A model generated the notes under the pieces. It saw only the letters and a list, made by a program, of their open reading frames with translations. It did not search any database and was not told the origin of the DNA. Of a DNA stretch of 51,513 bases, positions 6,443 through 13,432 are shown in pieces (the first letter of the stretch is position 1; each line of letters opens with the position of its first letter). The DNA comes from Nonomuraea turkmeniaca (GTDB lineage Bacteria; Actinomycetota; Actinomycetes; Streptosporangiales; Streptosporangiaceae), in NCBI RefSeq assembly GCF_005889735.1, contig NZ_VCKY01000050.1:1-51513 (forward strand), read 5' to 3'. Both the position numbers and the translations under genes were made by a program.

Positions 6443-8920
6443 ATGTCCGGCTCCCCCCAGCCGTCCCCGCCGCTCCGGCAAGCCGTCGTCGATCGGCTCC
6501 GCCGGCTGATCACCGGCACCGCGCTCAACCGCGCCCTGCTCGGCGTGCTGATCGTGGCGCTCGTGGTGGGGGTGGGGTTCGGCACCGGCTACACCACCTC
6601 CAAGGCCGCCTTCAGCGACGGCAGTGCCATCCTGCCGAAGGGGCCGGGCCTCGCACAGATCAACGCCAGCAGCAACCAGGTCGACGCGCAGACCGCCGTC
6701 GAGCTGGCGACGCGCGACCAGACCCTGGAGGTCGTGCAGGTACGCCCCGACTCGGTCTGGGTCGTGAACAACGACACCAAGGTCGCGACCAGGCTGCCCA
6801 CCGACACACTGAAGCCGGACAAGACGGTCCCCAAAGGCGCCGCGACGGGCAAGCTCAAGCTCATGGCCGGCGACGGGCAGACATACCTGCTGGACCAGGG
6901 CTCCGGCAAGCTGGACAAACTCGACGGTTCGCGCGGCAAGGCGGGCACGGTCCAGGTCCCGCCGGTCGCGGATGCGGTGGCGGACTCCCGCGGCACGGTG
7001 TGGGCCTACACCGCACCGACCGGCGAGCTGCTGGAGATCGTCGACGGCGCGTTGAAAGCTCGGCAGGCGGTGAGCGAGCCGGGCACGACCATCACCCTGA
7101 CCACGGTCTCCGACCTGCCGGTCGTCTACCGGAGCGACACCGGCCAGGCCGTCATGTACGACGCGGACGGACCGCGCAGGCAGCTCGAGCTCGGCGCGGG
7201 CCAGGGCACGGTGTCCCAGCCGGGCACCACCTCCAGCCTGATCGCCGTCGTGGTACGAGCCACCGGCACCCTCGTCATCGGCGACTTCCAGACCCAGCGC
7301 GTGCGGAGCGTGAAGCTGAGCGGGCGGGAGGGCAACCAGTTCGACCGGCCGCTGGTGCACAAGGGCCGGGTGTACGTCCCGGACTTCACCAAGCTGCACG
7401 TGCTGATCGTCGAGGTGGCCACGGAGCGGGTCAGGAGCGAGCGGGTGCCGAGCCCGTCGGGGCAGTTCCAGCTCACCGCCCGTGACGACCGTGTGTGGGT
7501 CAACGACCAGAAGAGCCGGTTCACGCTGTCGTTCGACGCGAACGGCAAGCGTACCCAGATCGACTCGGGCGACACGGAGGGAGCCGAGGACAAGCCGCTC
7601 CCGACCCCGTCCCCGACGCCGACCCCGACGCCCCCGGTCACCAAGGTGAGCAACCGGCCGCAGACGCCGCAGTCGAAGATCGTCACCCCGACGGCCGCGC
7701 CGAAGCCGCGCAGCACCACCGTGCCCGACCTGGTCGGCAAGGACCGCGCGGCGGCATGCGCGGAGCTGCGGCCGGAGCTGCGGTGCGTGGAGGTGGCGCG
7801 GGAGGACAGCACCGCGCAGGACGCCACGGGCACCGTGTTGGAGACCAAGCCGCAGGCGGGCGCGCGGGCGCCGCGCGGCAGCGCGGTCACGGTCTACTAC
7901 CGCGGCCCGCTCGCCGTGCCGAACGTCACGGACGTGTCCGCCGACAAGGCGTGCGAGGCCCTCGATGAGGCCGGTCTGAAGTGCGCCAAGCAGCCCTCCG
8001 GCAAGGCGGCGACGGTGGCGAAGGTCGGCGTGGTCCAGGCCCAGAGCCCGGCCGCCGGCTCCCCCGCCGCCACCGGCACCACGGTCACGATCACCTTCCC
8101 CGACCAGATCGAGGTCGGCACCTACACGAACCAGCCGATCGCGGACGCGTGCGCCGTCATCTCCCAGGCCGGGCTGGTGTGCAAGCAGCAGGAGACGGGC
8201 CAGGGCGCGCCGGCCGGCGTCGTCCAGTCGCAGGACCCCGCCCCGGGGACGGGTCTGGCGCCGGGCGCCACCGTGACGATCAACTTCCTCGGCAACCCGG
8301 TCGTGCCCGCCGTGACCGAGATGGCGCCTGAAGCGGCCTGCGCCGCCATCGCCCAAGCCAAGCTGAAGTGCGCTCCCAAGGCCACTGCCGCAACGCTCGA
8401 CGTCAACAAAGTGCTGCACCAGAGCCCCGCCGCGGGCAGCCGCCACCCCGCGGACACCGCTGTGACCATCGTCTACCAGGCGATCAGTCCTGTGGCGCTC
8501 AACCGGTTCAAGGCGCCGGGCGCCAAGCGCGGCGGCTATCTGTCGGCGGGCGGCGGCGGGCCAACTGGGTGGAGCTCACAAGGCACGATCGGACGGGTGT
8601 ACCCGCTGGAGGCGGTGGGCAAGGTCGACGGCCTGTCGGTGATCTACCGTCAACGTTGTGAGGCCAAGTGTGGCGAGGTAGGCGGCTATTACTTCACCGG
8701 CAATCAGGCGACACAGCCCAACTGGGTGGCGGACGGGCAGGCGTTCGCCTGCTTCGCCCAGCCCGTGCCGGGCACGGTGCCGCTGCGCGCGCTTTTCAAC
8801 AAGGAGGCCGCGGCCTGGGCGTGGGCGCCGTTCCCCAGCGGGGTACACGACGCCTTCACCCAGGGCGGCTTCGGGTCCGAGTACGACTTCACGGTCTGCC
8901 ACGTGTGGCCACACCCGTGA
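6443..8920 (+). CDS. Membrane-anchored extracellular protein with four PASTA repeats
   Basis: 825 residues. One membrane segment (about 33-52, ALLGVLIVALVVGVGF) follows a basic N terminus, so most of the protein is outside. Residues 60-370 are beta-rich and resemble a propeller-like sensor region. A Pro/Thr linker follows (about 375-400), then four PASTA repeats (about 420-690) and a 130-residue C-terminal domain with several Cys. PASTA domains bind muropeptides or beta-lactams and usually sit on PknB-type kinases; here they are on a separate protein opposite a kinase operon. Each repeat has a Cys pair 8-9 residues apart. ATG at 6443 is preferred because GGAGG at 6432-6436 is 6 nt upstream; GTG at 6440 is too close. 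It may read the cell wall for the WXG100 machine (inference). Confidence 0.88.
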   Translation: MSGSPQPSPPLRQAVVDRLRRLITGTALNRALLGVLIVALVVGVGFGTGYTTSKAAFSDGSAILPKGPGLAQINASSNQVDAQTAVELATRDQTLEVVQVRPDSVWVVNNDTKVATRLPTDTLKPDKTVPKGAATGKLKLMAGDGQTYLLDQGSGKLDKLDGSRGKAGTVQVPPVADAVADSRGTVWAYTAPTGELLEIVDGALKARQAVSEPGTTITLTTVSDLPVVYRSDTGQAVMYDADGPRRQLELGAGQGTVSQPGTTSSLIAVVVRATGTLVIGDFQTQRVRSVKLSGREGNQFDRPLVHKGRVYVPDFTKLHVLIVEVATERVRSERVPSPSGQFQLTARDDRVWVNDQKSRFTLSFDANGKRTQIDSGDTEGAEDKPLPTPSPTPTPTPPVTKVSNRPQTPQSKIVTPTAAPKPRSTTVPDLVGKDRAAACAELRPELRCVEVAREDSTAQDATGTVLETKPQAGARAPRGSAVTVYYRGPLAVPNVTDVSADKACEALDEAGLKCAKQPSGKAATVAKVGVVQAQSPAAGSPAATGTTVTITFPDQIEVGTYTNQPIADACAVISQAGLVCKQQETGQGAPAGVVQSQDPAPGTGLAPGATVTINFLGNPVVPAVTEMAPEAACAAIAQAKLKCAPKATAATLDVNKVLHQSPAAGSRHPADTAVTIVYQAISPVALNRFKAPGAKRGGYLSAGGGGPTGWSSQGTIGRVYPLEAVGKVDGLSVIYRQRCEAKCGEVGGYYFTGNQATQPNWVADGQAFACFAQPVPGTVPLRALFNKEAAAWAWAPFPSGVHDAFTQGGFGSEYDFTVCHVWPHP

Positions 8921-9050
8921 TCAGACGAACCGGCCTGGCAGTACGTGCTGCCGGGCCGGCTCGTGCCCGCCGCCGGCCACGCAGGACGCCGCGGCATCGC
9001 CGATCTTGCGGGCTTGCACGGCAAGGGGTTGGTCGGCCACCATCGTCGGC
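8921..9050 (-). pseudogene. Possible decayed coding fragment (sugar-binding-protein-like tail)
   Basis: The minus strand carries a 43-codon open frame from ATG at 9050 with strong G/C at third positions. It encodes PTMVADQPLAVQARKIGDAA and later LPGRFV. This resembles the final strand-helix segment of periplasmic sugar-binding proteins, but the match is from memory and weak. There is no credible upstream remainder, so it is either a remnant or a chance frame. It is convergent with the PASTA gene. Confidence 0.25.
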
Positions 9051-9057
9051 ATGATTA

Positions 9058-9213
9058 GTGGAAAGGGCGATCTCCGCCCAGGCCGTTGAGGCCCATGGAG
9101 CCGGCGGGGAGCGCACCGAATGGCCGGCCCCGTGGCGGGAGATCCTCCGGGACCTCCGCGACTCGCCGCACCTGGAAGTACGCCAGGACGCCTGGGACAC
9201 CACCGTCGACTGA
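9058..9213 (+). CDS. Small hypothetical protein or gene remnant (51 aa)
   Basis: From GTG 9058 to TGA 9211-9213 the codons are strongly actinobacterial (nearly all G/C-ending). The product has a coherent acidic helical end: WREILRDLRDSPHLEVRQDA. An in-frame TGA just upstream at 9052 limits the frame. There is no good SD. I do not recognise the family. It may be the C-terminal remnant of a longer gene, since the C-terminal part looks better conserved than the start. Its position between two unrelated genes gives no functional clue. Confidence 0.3.
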   Translation: MERAISAQAVEAHGAGGERTEWPAPWREILRDLRDSPHLEVRQDAWDTTVD

Positions 9214-9332
9214 TCGCCCTCAACGGAGCACGACGAACCCGCAGACAAGTTGGCGACTAAATGACCCTTTATGTCCGGGAGTTTGACGGCTGATTAACTA
9301 GTCAGACATGTCGGCTTCATATCCTCGATGAG

Positions 9333-10403
9333 ATGGCAAAGCTGACATGGACCGCTGGACCGGCGTTGATCGCCGGCCTGGCCTTGGCCGCCTCAGCCGC
9401 CGGCGTGAGCGGGGGCGCGATACTGAGCCGAGAAGACGCGCCCGAGAGTCTCCCGATCACCGCGTCGGTCTCCGGCTCGGGCTCGACCGCGCAGAAGGGC
9501 GCGATGGACGCCTGGCGTGCCGAGTTCCAGCGTGTCCACCCCGACCTGCAGGTGAACTATCGGTCCAACGGGTCGGGGAACGGCATCAAGGACTTCATCG
9601 CGGGCACCACCTCGTTCGCCGGCTCCGACGTCGCGATGCGACCCTGCGAACAGGCGCAGGCCGACAGGCGTTGCGGCAGTCGCGCGGTGCACCTGCCCAT
9701 GGTGGCCGGCCCCATCGCGCTGGCGTACAACCTGCCGTCCGTGCCGGACCTGAAGCTTTCGCCCACCACCCTGACCGGCATCTTCAGCGGGCGGATCACC
9801 AAATGGGACGCCCCTGAGATCGCCGCGGACAACCGCGGCAAGCGCCTGCCGCATGCCGGCATCCGCTTCTTCCACCGCGCCGACGACTCGGGCACGACCC
9901 ACAACTTCACCACCTACCTCAAGGCGGCGGGCCAATGGCCGCACCAGCCATCCAGAAAGTGGCCCCGCCCCGGGCACGGCGTCGGCGGCTCCTCGGAGAT
10001 CACCGATGCCGTCCAGCACACCGAGAACTCCATCGGGTACATGGAGTACGGGTTCGCCAGCAACGCCCACCTGCGTACCGCCAAGATACGCAACGCCTCC
10101 GGCCAGTTCGTGGCGTTGTCACCCCAGAGTGCCACCCAGGCCCTGGAGGGCGCCCGGATCGTCGGCCGCGACGACGACCTGGTGGTGGAGTTCGACTACC
10201 TGACCAAAGGCGAGGGCGCCTACCCCATCGTCCTGGTCACGTACGAGATCATCTGCTCGAAGAACCCGGACCCGCTGGTGCGGACCTTCCTCCGCTACGC
10301 CGCGGGCGACGCCGGGCAGTCCTACCTCGCCCTGTACGGCTACGCCCCGCTCCCGCAGCACCTCCTCGCCAAGGTGCGCACCCGGCTCGGCGGCACCATC
10401 TGA
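9333..10403 (+). CDS. pstS: Orphan PstS-like phosphate-binding protein
   Basis: 356-residue secreted periplasmic-type binding protein of the PstS family. Signal-like hydrophobic residues 8-30 are followed by the mature start SVSGSGSTAQKGAMDAW. Ligand-site features visible are SGSGST, GSGNGIKDFIAGTTSFAGSD and RADDSGTTHNF, which line phosphate in PstS homologues. Unlike most Gram-positive PstS proteins there is no lipobox Cys, so it may be released or held by the uncleaved signal. No pstC, pstA or pstB gene follows, and no clear direct-repeat PHO box was seen in the 120 bp upstream. It may be a scavenging or sensing protein rather than part of a complete transporter (inference). Confidence 0.9.
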   Translation: MAKLTWTAGPALIAGLALAASAAGVSGGAILSREDAPESLPITASVSGSGSTAQKGAMDAWRAEFQRVHPDLQVNYRSNGSGNGIKDFIAGTTSFAGSDVAMRPCEQAQADRRCGSRAVHLPMVAGPIALAYNLPSVPDLKLSPTTLTGIFSGRITKWDAPEIAADNRGKRLPHAGIRFFHRADDSGTTHNFTTYLKAAGQWPHQPSRKWPRPGHGVGGSSEITDAVQHTENSIGYMEYGFASNAHLRTAKIRNASGQFVALSPQSATQALEGARIVGRDDDLVVEFDYLTKGEGAYPIVLVTYEIICSKNPDPLVRTFLRYAAGDAGQSYLALYGYAPLPQHLLAKVRTRLGGTI

Positions 10404-10413
10404 CCCCTTGCCA

Positions 10414-10455
10414 GGCTAACGGCGTTAGCCTAAGGTGTGGCTAACAGTGTTAGCC
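10414..10455. promoter_or_regulatory. Twin 17-bp palindromic operators GGCTAAC-N3-GTTAGCC
   Basis: Two perfect palindromes, 10414-10430 (centre GGC) and 10439-10455 (centre AGT), have centres 25 bp apart. They lie directly upstream of the DUF4260-TetR operon. Size and symmetry fit TetR-family operators, and the first gene pair includes a TetR gene, so autoregulation is the simplest reading. The second site ends 6 bp before the SD of the DUF4260 gene, a position expected to block transcription. Confidence 0.8.
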
Positions 10456-10471
10456 GTCCATGGAGGTCTTG

Positions 10472-10867
10472 ATGTCCACCGCCGCCGTCACCCCCGCCCG
10501 CCGCGTGGCCTCGCGCACCGCCTGGGCCGCGCTGGCGCTCTTCCTGCTGGCCTTCACCGTGCTGGAGGTCGCCAACCACGGCGCTCCCGCCCTGGTCACC
10601 GCGATCCTGTTCGCGATCCTGCCCGATCTCACCATGCTCATCGGGGCCCGCGAGGGCGGCAACGGCCTGCTGTCACCCAAGGCGGTGCCGTACTACAACT
10701 TCATGCACCGGCCCTGGATCCCGCTGGCGATCATGGTGGGATATTCGTTCGGGCCGATCGACTTCGTGCCGCTGTTCGTGGCGGGGCTGGCGTGGCTGCT
10801 GCACGTCGCCGCCGATCGGGCGTTCGGCTACGGTCTGCGCAACCAGGACGGGTCCCGCCGTGTCTGA
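10472..10867 (+). CDS. DUF4260 family membrane protein
   Basis: 131 residues, about four hydrophobic segments. Recognised as DUF4260 by the run LPDLTMLIG, PYYNFMHRPWIPLAIM, LLHVAADRAFGYGLR, which includes the family's conserved Asp, His and Asp-Arg positions. Function is unknown. ATG 10472 is chosen because GGAGG (10462-10466) sits 5 nt before it; the earlier in-frame ATG at 10460 overlaps that SD. It is co-transcribed with the TetR gene (8-bp overlap) and lies behind twin palindromic operators, so it is probably the regulated target of that TetR. A role in coping with a lipophilic compound or membrane stress is possible but not shown. Confidence 0.85.
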   Translation: MSTAAVTPARRVASRTAWAALALFLLAFTVLEVANHGAPALVTAILFAILPDLTMLIGAREGGNGLLSPKAVPYYNFMHRPWIPLAIMVGYSFGPIDFVPLFVAGLAWLLHVAADRAFGYGLRNQDGSRRV

Positions 10868-11366
10868 ACGGGCCGGGCAAATCGTACGAGCCGCGCGCGA
10901 GCTGATCGAGCAGGGTGGCCCCGACGCGCTGACCATGCGGGCACTCGCCGACCGGCTCGGGATCCGGGCGCCCTCGCTTTACAAGCACTTCCCCGACAAA
11001 GCGGCCGTCGAGGCCCAGGTGATCGGGGTGGCGATGGCCGAGCTGGCCGAGGCGCTCGAAGCGGCGGAGCCGATCGGCGATCTGCTCGCCCTCGGCGCCG
11101 CCTACCGGCGCTACGCTTTGGCCTGTCCACACCTGTACAGGTTGATGAGCAACGGACCTCTGCCGCGTGACCTGCTGCCCCCCGGCGTGGAGGACCGGGC
11201 GGCGCTGCCACTGGTGCGGACCGTCGGGTTCGACGAAGCCGCGGCGCGGGCCGTCTGGGCCTTCGCGCACGGGATGGTCATCCTCGAACTCGACGGCCGT
11301 TTCCCGCCCGGCGCCGACCTCAGCGCCGCCTGGGAGGCAGGGCTGCGGGCCTTCGCACAACGCTGA
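10860..11366 (+). CDS. TetR family transcriptional regulator
   Basis: 168 residues. The N-terminal helix-turn-helix (about 1-50) shows the typical RAARELIEQGGPDALTMRALADRLGIRAPSLYKHF organisation: ALTMRALADRLGI followed by APSLYKHFPDK. The C-terminal ligand/dimer domain (about 75-168) looks like the TetR_C_13/WHG type. The GTG start overlaps the DUF4260 gene by 8 bp, indicating coupling. Two identical-arm palindromes upstream of the operon are its likely operators, giving autorepression relieved by an unknown ligand. Confidence 0.92.
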   Translation: MSERAGQIVRAARELIEQGGPDALTMRALADRLGIRAPSLYKHFPDKAAVEAQVIGVAMAELAEALEAAEPIGDLLALGAAYRRYALACPHLYRLMSNGPLPRDLLPPGVEDRAALPLVRTVGFDEAAARAVWAFAHGMVILELDGRFPPGADLSAAWEAGLRAFAQR

Positions 11367-11745
11367 GCACCGTGGCGACCGCTCAGGCGGCTCCCTGGGG
11401 CTGGACGTGGTTGCGAACTCCGCCGCCCCTGCGCGAACGTACGCGGCGGACGGCCGGGCGATCCTCCCCACGTGCCGGTCAGGACGGTAAGGGACCGCAG
11501 CGATGCGTCCCCGCGTGGCGGCATGTCACAGAAGACGGCCCTGGCGAAGAGCGCTTCTGATCTGCATTCGAGATCATTTGCGGCGTCCGACCCGAAGATT
11601 CTGGTAACAAACATTTCCCGAAAGAACCGGTCTACCGTATTGCCATTGACTGGAATTGTTGGAACATATGGTCTGAGTCAACGAGTGAGGTCCATAGATC
11701 GCTTACCGCGAGAAGGTGGGCGGCGAGGGGAAAGGGGCAACGCTC
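11367..11745 (+). promoter_or_regulatory. Non-coding interval with putative promoter for the DUF574 gene
   Basis: No credible gene was found in these 379 bp. The segment 11560-11700 is clearly more A+T-rich than its surroundings. It contains TTGACT (11646-11651) followed after 15 bp by TATGGT, a possible -35/-10 pair with short spacing, about 75 bp before the methyltransferase start. Confidence 0.35.
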
Positions 11746-12582
11746 ATGCACGGAAGAGCTGTCCGAAACCTGGCCAAGCTCGACTCCACGCAGGCCAGAA
11801 TCACGCGGATATTCGACGCGGCGGCGGGCGGGAAGAACAACTTCCTGGTGGACAAGGACACGGTCCGCCATTTCGATCAAGTGACCCCCGCGATCACGAC
11901 CGCCGCCCGCGCCGTGCTCCAGTTTCTGTCCCGGGTCGTACGCCATTTGGCCGCCGTCGAAGGCGTGGACCAATTCATGATCGTGGGCAGCGGAGTCCCC
12001 AGCGGCCTTTCCGCCGGGCACCGGTTGCACGACATAGCGCGCCGCGCCTCGGCCAACCCGGACCTGCGCGTCGTCTACGTGGAGAACGACCCGATGGTGG
12101 TGACCATGGCGCAGGCCACCATCGAACCCTTCACCGACCTGGTCCGCGTGGTGGAGGGCGACGTGCGGGAGATCGACGAGATGCTCCGGGACCAGGTGGT
12201 CCAGACGTTCATCGACTGGGACCGCCCCCTGGCCGTGCTGCTGCTGTCGACGTACAGCCTCGACGACGACGAGTACGCGCACTATGTCGTCAAGCGGCTC
12301 CGGCACATCGCGCCGCTGGGGAGCTTCCTCGGCCTGTTGCACACCACGTTCGACAGCATCCCGGCGGAGCTGCTGCCCGCGATCCGCGATCTGCTCGCCA
12401 TGACGCTGCCCGGTCTCGCGATCCGCTCCAGGGACGAGGTCGCGGCCTTGCTGGACGGTCTCGACCTGGTGGAGCCCGGATTGGTGTGGGTCCCGCAGTG
12501 GCGCCCCGCCGAGCGTGACCTCGCCTGCCGCGACCAGCCCGGCTCGTCGGGCAACTACGGCGCCGTGGCCCGCATCCCCTGA
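11746..12582 (+). CDS. DUF574-type SAM-dependent methyltransferase, divergent copy
   Basis: 278 residues from ATG 11746; a GTG at 11716 in frame would add 10. Class I methyltransferase-like fold of the actinobacterial DUF574 family: TRIFDAAAGGKNNFLVDKD corresponds to the usual Y-D-x-x-L-G-G-K-D-N-F signature, and VVYVENDPMVV to the acidic loop binding the SAM ribose. The first SAM motif reads IVGSGVPSG rather than the usual D-L-G-S-G-L-P-T, so the canonical Asp is missing. The protein may have lost or altered methyl transfer. Such genes are numerous in actinomycetes and often lie near RsbW-like ATPases, as here. Substrate unknown. Confidence 0.82.
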   Translation: MHGRAVRNLAKLDSTQARITRIFDAAAGGKNNFLVDKDTVRHFDQVTPAITTAARAVLQFLSRVVRHLAAVEGVDQFMIVGSGVPSGLSAGHRLHDIARRASANPDLRVVYVENDPMVVTMAQATIEPFTDLVRVVEGDVREIDEMLRDQVVQTFIDWDRPLAVLLLSTYSLDDDEYAHYVVKRLRHIAPLGSFLGLLHTTFDSIPAELLPAIRDLLAMTLPGLAIRSRDEVAALLDGLDLVEPGLVWVPQWRPAERDLACRDQPGSSGNYGAVARIP

Positions 12583-12681
12583 GCGCGGCCGTCATAGCGG
12601 GCCTTCATAACCAAGACACAAAATCGCAACAATGGTGTCTTCCCCGGATTCCAAGAGTGAAGACGTCGGGTTACCGTGGGG

Positions 12682-12697
12682 TTGGGAGCGCTCCCAA
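12682..12697. promoter_or_regulatory. CebR-type operator TTGGGAGCGCTCCCAA
   Basis: A perfect 16-bp palindrome whose inner 14 bp equal the TGGGAGCGCTCCCA box bound by CebR, the LacI-family cellobiose repressor of Streptomyces. It ends 11 bp before the first candidate ATG of the RsbW-like gene, so a bound repressor would block transcription start or elongation. No LacI gene is adjacent; the only one in this window is about 27 kb away. Confidence 0.75.
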
Positions 12698-12714
12698 ACG
12701 AGAGAGTGATGCAG

Positions 12715-13119
12715 ATGTCCCTCCACCCCTTGTCGGCCACGCCGATCCGCACGGCGGAGTACGTGCTGCCGTCCGTGCCGTCAGGCGTGGGCGAGGCGCG
12801 CTCCCTGGTCCGTGCGAAACTGACCGGCTGGGGCCTCGAGCCGATGATCGACGACTGCCTGCTCATCATCAGCGAACTGGTCACCAACGCCGTGCGGTAC
12901 GGCGGTGCGGCCTATGCGCTCCGCCTGGAACAACGTGAGGACCGCCTGTACGGCGAGGTCTTCGACCCTGGCGACGGCGAGCCCCGCCCGTGCGAGGTGA
13001 ACGTCAACGCGCTCTCAGGCCGCGGGCTGCAGATCGTCGCCGCGATCGCCGACGACTGGGGAGTCACCGCGGCGAACGGCGGCAAAGTCGTCTGGTTCTC
13101 CGTCAGTCACATCGCTTGA
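12715..13119 (+). CDS. RsbW-like ATP-binding protein (HATPase_c_2, anti-sigma type)
   Basis: 134 residues from ATG 12715; ATG 12709 is an alternative. Single GHKL ATPase domain of the anti-sigma kinase type: N-box DDCLLIISELVTNAVRYGG, then VFDPGDGEP (D-x-G-x-G-like) and LSGRGLQIVAAIADDWGV (G-x-G-L box). Proteins of this class phosphorylate STAS antagonists or bind sigma factors directly in the cytosol. It stands alone with no STAS partner adjacent. A perfect CebR-type palindrome lies just upstream, suggesting control by cello-oligosaccharide availability. The weak SD GAGAGAG (12702-12706) is 8 nt before 12715. Confidence 0.85.
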   Translation: MSLHPLSATPIRTAEYVLPSVPSGVGEARSLVRAKLTGWGLEPMIDDCLLIISELVTNAVRYGGAAYALRLEQREDRLYGEVFDPGDGEPRPCEVNVNALSGRGLQIVAAIADDWGVTAANGGKVVWFSVSHIA

Positions 13120-13140
13120 CCGCACCTCTCGCGGCCGGCC

Positions 13141-13401
13141 CGGCCGGCCCGCAGGTTCGCCACACTCGACCAGCTCAGCGGCGGCCGAGCGGTCGCAGGG
13201 CTCGGGCTCGGCTGGATGGACCAGGAGTACGAGACCACCAACACGCCGCGGCGCGGCCGAGGGGCGGCGCTGGAGGAGGCGACCGGGGCGCTGCGGCGCG
13301 CCGTCCCCGGCATCGGCCGGCGGATGCTCACCGCCGCGCACATGGAGGAGATCGAGACGTCGCGGGGCACGTACGCGAGACAGGGGCTCGGGCCGCGGTG
13401 A
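13141..13401 (+). pseudogene. Remnant of a luciferase-like (F420-dependent) monooxygenase
   Basis: In the frame of position 13216 the sequence reads FATLDQLSGGRAVAGLGLGW followed by MDQEYE and RRGRGAALEEA. This is the highly characteristic N-terminal third of LLM-class flavin-dependent oxidoreductases (LSGGR...GLGxGW...EY). The conserved start and the whole C-terminal barrel are missing. After about 13310 the frame encodes unrelated sequence and stops at 13399-13401. There is no start codon with an SD. A gene fragment left by deletion is the best reading; the surrounding genes are intact. Confidence 0.7.
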
Positions 13402-13432
13402 CACCGCGACCCGAGACCGGCGTCATCGGCGC

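Noticed and set aside
6335..8446. 703-codon minus-strand frame opposite the PASTA gene
   Set aside because: Shadow frame; the plus strand has a membrane segment and four PASTA repeats.
9260..9332. PHO box upstream of pstS
   Set aside because: No pair of GTTCACC-like direct repeats was found; only an imperfect palindrome near 9291-9306.
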